From assembly GCA_005772945.1 (NCBI GenBank), contig SXIE01000464.1:1-16523 (forward strand): DNA of 16,523 nt, read 5' to 3'. The notes below the pieces were generated by a model. It did no database searches. It was not told where the DNA came from and saw only the letters and a list, made by a program, of their open reading frames with translations. Position 1 is the stretch's first letter. Every line of letters begins with the position of its first letter. Positions 11,841 through 16,523 of the stretch are shown piece by piece. A program made the translations under genes and the position numbers. This DNA is from Pseudomonadota bacterium (lineage in GTDB: Bacteria > Myxococcota > UBA9042 > PHBI01).

Positions 11841-12914
11841 CTAGCGGGCGACGAGGCCGTCGGGGTCCAGGCGCGCGTGGTGTTCGAAGCGCTGGAGGGC
11901 GGCGTCGAAGCGGCGGATCTCGATGTCCGTCAGGGTCGGACCCTCGAAGTGGTAGACGTTGTAGCGGGCGATGTGGTCGGGGTGGACAGCGCTCCAGGTG
12001 CTCGAGCCCGAGCCGACGATCGTGAGGCCGCCGCGCTGCCAGCGATGCGACACGTGGGTGTGGCCGTGGAGCACCATCCTGACGCCCGCGGCCTCGAGGC
12101 GATCGAGGAAGAAATCGCGGTCCTTGAGGCCGTGCATGGCGGTCTTGCGCCAGCTGCGGCGGTGGACGTTGTGGTGGACGAGCGCGATCGGGAAGGTGCC
12201 CGCGAGGGCGCCCGATGCGGCGAGTTCGTCGAGGCGCGTCAGTTGATCGGGGCCGACTTCGCCGGTGGCCAGGAAGGGGACGCGTGCGACGGCCGAGGAG
12301 AAGCCGAGGAGCGAGACGTCGCCGATGCGCTTGAGCCAGGGGTAGGCGCCGGGCTGGGCGGCGGCGGCGCCGGCCGGGGACACGGGCGACACCGGCCCCA
12401 CTGGCGACAGTGGCCCCACTGGCCACATCCACTGCGCGAAGGCGTGGTCGAAGCGGCGCGTGCGCTGCGAGCCGCGCGTGTAGACGACGTGGTTGCCGGG
12501 GATGACCGAGAGTCGTTCGGCGCCCCCGAGCGGGGCCAGGAGCGCGCGCGCGCGGGCGAACTCGGACTCGAGGGCGAGGTTGCTGAGGTCGCCGGTGACG
12601 ACGACGTGGTCGATGTGATCGGCGTTCACATCGGCGACGATGCGCTCGAGGAGCGAGATGGGGTGCGCGTGACGGCGGCGTCCGATGAGGTTGACGAGGC
12701 CGGTGAGGCGCTTGTTGAGAAAGCGCGTCCAGGGGACCCCGGTCAGATCGAGGACGTGGACGTCCGAGAGGTGCGCGATGCGCAGCCCTCTCGCGAAGGC
12801 CCGGCGGCGAGCTCCGCTCGACGCCTCGACCGGGGCAGGGGCCCCGGGAAGACCGCGAAGCGGTGGCGGGTCCCCTTCGGACCCAGAAGCCGGGCCTTCG
12901 CGAGAGGGCGTCAC
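11841..12914 (-). CDS. Calcineurin-like metallophosphoesterase with element-encoded N-terminus
   Basis: This 357-residue protein starts at a GTG at 12914 that overlaps the TGA of the UPF0104 gene (GTGA). The dimetal phosphoesterase motifs are complete: LSDVH (D51, H53), TGDLSN (G108-D109), PGNH (140-142), VHHN (H247-H248) and HGHTH (283-287). Such enzymes hydrolyse phosphomono- or diesters; UDP-diacylglucosamine hydrolase (LpxH), cyclic-nucleotide phosphodiesterases and others share the fold, and I cannot choose a substrate. The conserved domain begins at L44 (LRIAHLSDVH), where most relatives have their initiator Met. The preceding 43 residues are encoded by a 125-base palindromic element, are Gly/Pro/Arg-rich and look unstructured. 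A Pro-Val-Gly/Ser tripeptide run lies at 165-180. No signal peptide is visible, so it is likely cytoplasmic. Confidence 0.9.
   Translation of the reverse strand: MTPSREGPASGSEGDPPPLRGLPGAPAPVEASSGARRRAFARGLRIAHLSDVHVLDLTGVPWTRFLNKRLTGLVNLIGRRRHAHPISLLERIVADVNADHIDHVVVTGDLSNLALESEFARARALLAPLGGAERLSVIPGNHVVYTRGSQRTRRFDHAFAQWMWPVGPLSPVGPVSPVSPAGAAAAQPGAYPWLKRIGDVSLLGFSSAVARVPFLATGEVGPDQLTRLDELAASGALAGTFPIALVHHNVHRRSWRKTAMHGLKDRDFFLDRLEAAGVRMVLHGHTHVSHRWQRGGLTIVGSGSSTWSAVHPDHIARYNVYHFEGPTLTDIEIRRFDAALQRFEHHARLDPDGLVAR
12376..12429. repeat. 9-base coding microrepeat (Pro-Val-Gly/Ser run)
   Basis: Six imperfect 9-base units, the clearest being an 18-base duplication, GGCGACACCGGCCCCACT at 12385-12402 and GGCGACAGTGGCCCCACT at 12403-12420 (16 of 18 identical). 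On the minus strand they encode the phosphoesterase run WPVGPLSPVGPVSPVSP. The loop lies between the GNH and VHHN motifs, so length changes there are probably tolerated. Confidence 0.7.
12785..12909. repeat. 125-base palindromic element inside the phosphoesterase 5' coding region
   Basis: The arms at 12785-12805 and 12889-12909 are perfect 21-base inverted complements (outer end GCCCTCTCGCGAAGGCC). The interior holds further hairpins: ACCGC-GAA-GCGGT (12852-12864), GGGTCC/GGACCC around CCTTC (12868-12884, approximately), and GGGGCCCC (12838-12845). The whole element is open in the phosphoesterase frame and encodes its extra N-terminus. No target duplication or transposase is visible. It resembles in-frame palindromic elements described in other bacteria (Rickettsia palindromic elements are the best-known example). 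Confidence 0.8.
12852..12864. repeat. Small palindrome, copy 2 (inside the 125-base element)
   Basis: ACCGC-GAA-GCGGT, the same core (CCGCGAAGCGG) as copy 1 at 11311, with one changed pair at the outer arm position. Confidence 0.5.
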
Positions 12915-14128
12915 GGGCTGGCCGTTTCCGGGCTGGCGAGGCTCTCCTCGCTCTCGTAGGTCGCTTGCACGACGCCGCGCCACTTCACGCCGCCGCGCGC
13001 GACGAACCAGAGACCGAAGGCCGATTGCTGCACGAGCTGCATGAGCCAGACGACCAGGCCGAGCGCGGTCGCTTGACCGCTCGCGGGCGAGACGCCGTAG
13101 AGCGAGATCGGCAAGAGCAGGAAGTACCAGAAGGTGCCGACGTTGCCGGGGCTGTTGGGGATCATCATGCCGACGACGACACAGGCCATCATCGCGTAGG
13201 CCCCGACGAGGTCGACGGGCAGGTGGAAGGCGCGGACGACGAACCAGACGCCGAGGCCGTTGACGCCCCAGTAGACGAGCGTCAGCGCGACGAAGAGGCC
13301 GAAGTCGCGCGGAGTTGGGAGGCGGCGGAGCCCTTCGAGAAAGGCCTCGAGGATCCGATCGATCGCGGCCGCGAGGCGCTTCGAAAGGAGACCCGCGGTC
13401 TTGGTGACGAGCCAGCGCGTGCGCTCGTGCTGCCAGCGTGCGCCGGCCAGGAGGACGGCCGCGCCGGCAAAGACAAGGAGCGCGGCCCAGGCACCGATCT
13501 GCAGCTCGCGATGGGCGGCCGCGGTGGGCAATGCTTGCAGCACGACGAAAAGGATGAGCGACACGACCAGGCCATCGAGGACGCGTTCGACGACCACGGT
13601 CGCGAGGACCGCCGAGCCGCGCACGTTGGGCACCGCGCGCTTGACCAGGTAGGGGCGGACGAGCTCGCCCAGGCGGAACGGGAAGAGGAACATCGCCATG
13701 AAGCCGACGGCGCCGATGCGGTTGTGGTCGCGCAGGTTCATGGGCGCGATCGGATCGAGCAGCGGCTTCCAGCGAATGACGCGCAGGAAGTGCACGAGGA
13801 TGAGCACGCCGAGGTAGGGCAGGAGCCAGATGAGCTCGAGACTCCAGCCGCGCTGGGTCGCGATGGCCTCGGGTGTGAGGTCGGCGGTCGGGACAGGCAC
13901 GGCGCCAATCGTCAGGTGCCCCGCCTCGAAACGGACTTCGCCCGCGAGCTGATCGAGCTGCCAGTCCTTGGCGGAGAGCCAGACGAAGAAGGCGCCGATG
14001 GCCAGGCTGAGGACCAGCTTGAGGAGGTTCCTGCGCACGCGCTCCCCGGAATCGCGAAGCCAGCCGAGCCGCTCGCGCACGAAAAGAGGTGCGCACCGTA
14101 ATGGCACGAGGCCGCGCGAGTCAAGCAA
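12911..14128 (-). CDS. UPF0104 / lysylphosphatidylglycerol-synthase-TM family membrane protein
   Basis: This integral membrane protein has up to 405 residues and seven or eight helices (first at about 33-51). It shows the family motifs: HFLRVIRWKPLL (113-124), GFMAMFLFPFRLGELVRPYLVKR (142-164, landmark residues R152, G154-E155-R158-P159), ERVLDG (181-186) and IPNSPGNVGTFWYF (323-336). This flippase-like domain forms the membrane half of MprF, and stand-alone members are found in many bacteria with little assigned function; some sit in lipid or glycan pathways. There is no catalytic LPG-synthase domain. The start is uncertain: TTG at 14128 is the longest, while GTG at 14107 or GTG at 14038 (GGGGAG just upstream, though very close) would also keep all helices. 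The stop overlaps the phosphoesterase GTG, so the two are probably co-translated. Confidence 0.88.
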   Translation of the reverse strand: MLDSRGLVPLRCAPLFVRERLGWLRDSGERVRRNLLKLVLSLAIGAFFVWLSAKDWQLDQLAGEVRFEAGHLTIGAVPVPTADLTPEAIATQRGWSLELIWLLPYLGVLILVHFLRVIRWKPLLDPIAPMNLRDHNRIGAVGFMAMFLFPFRLGELVRPYLVKRAVPNVRGSAVLATVVVERVLDGLVVSLILFVVLQALPTAAAHRELQIGAWAALLVFAGAAVLLAGARWQHERTRWLVTKTAGLLSKRLAAAIDRILEAFLEGLRRLPTPRDFGLFVALTLVYWGVNGLGVWFVVRAFHLPVDLVGAYAMMACVVVGMMIPNSPGNVGTFWYFLLLPISLYGVSPASGQATALGLVVWLMQLVQQSAFGLWFVARGGVKWRGVVQATYESEESLASPETASP

Positions 14129-14131
14129 CGG

Positions 14132-14180
14132 AGCGGCTGCGGGGCGCTTTCGCGAAGGCCGCGTAGCGGCTGCGGCGCCC
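14132..14180. repeat. Intergenic palindromic cluster with copy 3 of the small palindrome
   Basis: The 66-base gap between the UPF0104 start and the upstream gene's stop is almost filled by repeats. AGCGGCTGCGG occurs at 14132-14142 and 14165-14175; GGGCGC (14142-14147) is complementary to GCGCCC (14175-14180); GCCGC-GTA-GCGGC lies at 14158-14170; and GCGCTTTCGCGAAGGCC (14144-14160) matches the arm of the 125-base element at 15 of 17 positions. It could act as an mRNA hairpin between the two genes. No U-tract follows on the minus strand. Confidence 0.6.
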
Positions 14181-14194
14181 GTTCGCGTAGTCCT

Positions 14195-15910
14195 CTACTT
14201 CAATTCGTTCAGCTTGCGCTTGAGCGAGGCCAGGGCGTCGTCGAGCTCGAGCCGCACAAAGGCGCTGTCGGCAAGCTCGTTGCGGTCGAGGCTGGCCGCC
14301 GTCTCCGGCTTGAGGAAGCGTGCTGCGGCCGCGCGGTCCTCGGCGCTGATGGGCGCCTGGCTGGCGAATCGGTCGCGCAGCGCGTGCAGCTGGCGGGCCT
14401 CGATGGTCAGGCGATCGACGAGCCGCAGGAGGCCGTCGACACGCGGCACGGCGCGGTCCGCGAGCGGATCCAGTCCCGCGGTGCGCGCGAGTCGCACGCG
14501 CTTCTGCCAGGTCTCGAGGCCGCCCTTGGCGCGCGCGAGCTGCTGCTCGACGAGCTGTTGCTGGAGGATGATCTCCTTCAGGTAGGCGCGCCGCATGGCG
14601 AGCGGCACGTCGACGCTCGGGGCGAGGCCACCACCCGCGGGGGGCGCCCAACCGATGTCCTCGAGCCCGTCGTCGATCTTGTTGGCGCCCGCGGCGGTGT
14701 TGGCGGTGGGCTCCGCCGGCGCCGCGCGTCCGGCGGCGATGGCCAGCATCACCGCCTGTGCCGCGCCCGAGACGCCGGTCGTCTCGAGCTCGGCCAGCGC
14801 CGCCTCGGCACGCAGGCGCTCGGGGCCGCCGGGCAGGAGCCCCTCGACGTGCACGGCGATCGTGATCGGGACGTCCGCGTGGACCGCGGCACCCCGCCGA
14901 ATGAGGAACCGGTCGCCGTCATCGAGCTGGGACTCGCGCGCGAATACGAGGACGGGCACGCGCGCGAGCGCGGCCTCGGCCAGCTCGCTCGGCGCCGGGT
15001 GACCGACCAACAGCGCCGCGCCATGTATCCACGAGGCTACATCCGTGGCGCCCCCGTCCAGCTTGGGTCGCTTGCCGCGAAGACCATAGTGGCCGGCGCG
15101 CACGCGCACGAGCTCGTCGACCCCGTCACGTTGCGACGGCAGAAAGAGCAGCGCAAAGCGCTCGGGGTGCGCCAGCGAAAGTTGGAATAGCAGCGAATCG
15201 ACGTCGCCCGGCTCTACGCGCGCGAGGCTGACGACGACCTGCGGCAGCGCCGGATCGAGCCGCCGCGCGGTCGCTTTGTCGCCGATGGCGAGCGGCCCGC
15301 CGATATGCGCGCGCGCGCGTCCTTGGACGATGCGCGAGACGTCCGCGCCGAGCCCGGCATGGGCGACGACGAGCGCGTCGAGCTCGACGCCGCGCCACTC
15401 AGGATCGAGGTGGTAGTCGCCGTCGATCGCCACGCGCACGCAACCGGGCCACGCCCGCTCGGCCTCTGGAAACGCCGCGCGCGCGACCGCCGGATCGAGC
15501 GCGAGGACCGCGTCGACCCGCCCTTCGACGGCCCGCAGCTGTGACGCGAGCCACGACTCCGGATTGGCCCCAGGGCCGCTTCGGAAGCCGCGCATTAGGT
15601 CCTTCGCGAACGTCGTCAGCCCGCGCTTGAAATCGGTCAGCGTCGGAATGGCCTCGTCGGGCGACGCGCTCCGCGGCATCGCCAACGGCAGCACCTCGGC
15701 GCCCGCGACGCGCAGCGCATCGACCAGGCGCGCGAACGCAGGCGGTACCGCGACGCCCGCCTCGGTGAGCGCCAAGACGCGCCGCGCCACCGGCGGGGGC
15801 GGTAAAAGCAGGGGCGTCGGCGTCGCCTCGGGGGTCGGCTCCGTCGCGGTCATCTCGACGGATTCCTGGGGCGCTGCATCCGGGCGTTGGTCAGGCGGTG
15901 TCGCGGTCAT
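14195..15910 (-). CDS. GT-B-like protein with C-terminal PspA-like coiled coil, function unknown
   Basis: The protein has 571 residues from the ATG at 15910; a TTG at 15946 would add 12 residues but would overlap the upstream gene by 26 bases. An N-terminal Pro/Thr/Ala-rich segment (about 1-40) is followed by two alpha/beta halves. The first (about 40-215) contains SWLASQLRAVEGRVDAVLAL and RVAIDGDYHLDPEW; the second (about 220-370) contains PQVVVSLARVEPGDVDSLL and ASWIHGAALLVGHPAPSELAEAALARVPVLVF. That is the order seen in GT-B glycosyltransferases of the MurG/MGDG-synthase type, where the second half binds the nucleotide sugar. The usual glycine-rich and acidic sugar-binding residues are not convincing, so it may be inactive. 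Residues about 435-571 are helical and charged, with LVEQQLARAKGGLETWQKRVRLA (from about 457) recalling PspA-family coiled coils. No signal or membrane segment is seen. Confidence 0.75.
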   Translation of the reverse strand: MTATPPDQRPDAAPQESVEMTATEPTPEATPTPLLLPPPPVARRVLALTEAGVAVPPAFARLVDALRVAGAEVLPLAMPRSASPDEAIPTLTDFKRGLTTFAKDLMRGFRSGPGANPESWLASQLRAVEGRVDAVLALDPAVARAAFPEAERAWPGCVRVAIDGDYHLDPEWRGVELDALVVAHAGLGADVSRIVQGRARAHIGGPLAIGDKATARRLDPALPQVVVSLARVEPGDVDSLLFQLSLAHPERFALLFLPSQRDGVDELVRVRAGHYGLRGKRPKLDGGATDVASWIHGAALLVGHPAPSELAEAALARVPVLVFARESQLDDGDRFLIRRGAAVHADVPITIAVHVEGLLPGGPERLRAEAALAELETTGVSGAAQAVMLAIAAGRAAPAEPTANTAAGANKIDDGLEDIGWAPPAGGGLAPSVDVPLAMRRAYLKEIILQQQLVEQQLARAKGGLETWQKRVRLARTAGLDPLADRAVPRVDGLLRLVDRLTIEARQLHALRDRFASQAPISAEDRAAAARFLKPETAASLDRNELADSAFVRLELDDALASLKRKLNELK

Positions 15911-15920
15911 GGCCGGGACT

Positions 15921-16523
15921 CTATGCTCCGCGCTCGCTTTCGACAACGCGCGCGCGCGCTGGCCTCCGAGGCCGCTCCGCCGCCGCCCTCAGCCGCGCCA
16001 TCGCAGCCCGCGCGGCCGCCTCATCCGGCAGCAGCGCGATGAGCGCCTCGAGCCACGCCCCATGCGCCGCCGGCTCCCGCGCGCGCCGCGCACACGTCAC
16101 CCCGAGGCGCGCCGCCTCCACGCGATCGGCGTGCTCCAGCATCGGCGGGAGCTCGTCCAACACCGCCAGTGCCGTCCCGTACGCCCGCCGCCGCGCATAG
16201 AGGCGCGCGACATTGAGCGCCACCAACCCCCGTCGCCCCGCGTCACCCACGGGCCGCGCATCGGCCGCCAGCGCGGCCGCGAGCACCGTCATCGACATCA
16301 CATCGTGCGCATTGTGGCGCGCGATCCCCGCGAGCGGCCGCGCGTCTCCGTCGCGCAGCCACGCGAAATAACACTCGGGCGCCAGCGCGCCCGGCATGTC
16401 CCCGTCGCGCACGAAGCCCAGGCGCCGCGCCTCGAGCGTCTGCAGGCGCGCGTCGGGCCAGAGGCCGCGATAGAGCGCGCGCCCGAGGTGCAGCAGATCG
16501 AAGTGCGGCTTGAGCTTCAGCGC
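15921..16523 (-). CDS. RNase H-like (YprB-type, RNase_H_2) nuclease, C-terminal 200 residues
   Basis: The frame is open through the right edge, so the 5' part is missing. The visible N-terminal part matches the end of the RNase_H_2/YprB exonuclease-like domain: KPHFDLLHLGRALYRGLWPDARLQTLEARRLGF, then PGALAPECYFAWLRDGDARPLAGIARHNAHDVMSM (first residues of a longer conserved block; key residues H70 and D74). The HN-x-x-D motif supplies the last metal-binding residue of this DEDD/RNase H-like fold. The remaining 115 residues are Ala/Arg-rich helices resembling TPR-type repeats (NVARLYARRRAYGTALAVL). Family members are predicted nucleases whose substrates are mostly uncharacterised. The TAG stop lies 10 bases before the ATG of the next gene, so both are probably in one operon. 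Confidence 0.82.
   Translation of the reverse strand, partial: ALKLKPHFDLLHLGRALYRGLWPDARLQTLEARRLGFVRDGDMPGALAPECYFAWLRDGDARPLAGIARHNAHDVMSMTVLAAALAADARPVGDAGRRGLVALNVARLYARRRAYGTALAVLDELPPMLEHADRVEAARLGVTCARRAREPAAHGAWLEALIALLPDEAAARAAMARLRAAAERPRRPARARVVESERGA

Noticed and set aside
12915..14096. Minus-strand open frame continuous with the phosphoesterase, which would give a 751-residue protein
   Set aside because: Upstream of 12914 it is a shadow of the UPF0104 gene in another frame, with Arg/Pro-rich sequence. The GTG overlapping the UPF0104 stop is the natural start.

Overview
The window is very GC-rich, with strong G/C preference at third codon positions. It reads as chromosomal DNA of a Myxococcota-type bacterium (the former myxobacterial Deltaproteobacteria, perhaps the Polyangia/Haliangiales side). 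The best lineage clue is a secreted cysteine-rich protein that ends in a MYXO-CTERM-like sorting tail. Weaker clues are the GK-x-CG-x-DGCGG disulfide repeats, many lipoproteins and large envelope proteins. I see no phage genes, insertion sequence, CRISPR array, tRNA or rRNA. Several very long frames antisense to real genes are GC-driven shadows.

Layout, left to right. (1) 1-8827 is a minus-strand block. In transcription order it holds an AsmA-like/GT51 peptidoglycan glycosyltransferase fusion, a 104-base gap with repeats, an OppA-type peptide-binding lipoprotein, a glycosidase-like lipoprotein, glutamyl-Q tRNA(Asp) synthetase, and a membrane-anchored protein cut by the left edge. The last four genes are joined by 4-base overlaps or a 9-base gap, so they are probably one transcript. 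(2) 8984-10414 is a plus-strand gene for the cysteine-rich MYXO-CTERM-like surface protein. It converges, 16 bases apart, on a minus-strand CPBP/Rce1-family intramembrane protease (10431-11150). (3) 11228-11826 is the bS21 (rpsU) unit on the plus strand, with a good sigma-70-type promoter and an intrinsic terminator. (4) 11841-16523 is a second minus-strand block. In transcription order it holds the 3' part of an RNase H-like (YprB-type) nuclease, a GT-B-like/coiled-coil protein, a UPF0104 (LPG-synthase/flippase-like) membrane protein, and a calcineurin-like phosphoesterase that overlaps the preceding gene by 4 bases.

Most of the window concerns the cell envelope: glycan polymerisation, peptide binding, surface anchoring and a polytopic lipid-type membrane protein, mixed with two translation genes (gluQ, rpsU). 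Two observations stand out. The putative MYXO-CTERM substrate lies beside a protease of the superfamily proposed to contain the myxosortases. A 125-base palindromic element forms the extra 5' coding part of the phosphoesterase gene, and related small palindromes lie in two nearby intergenic regions.
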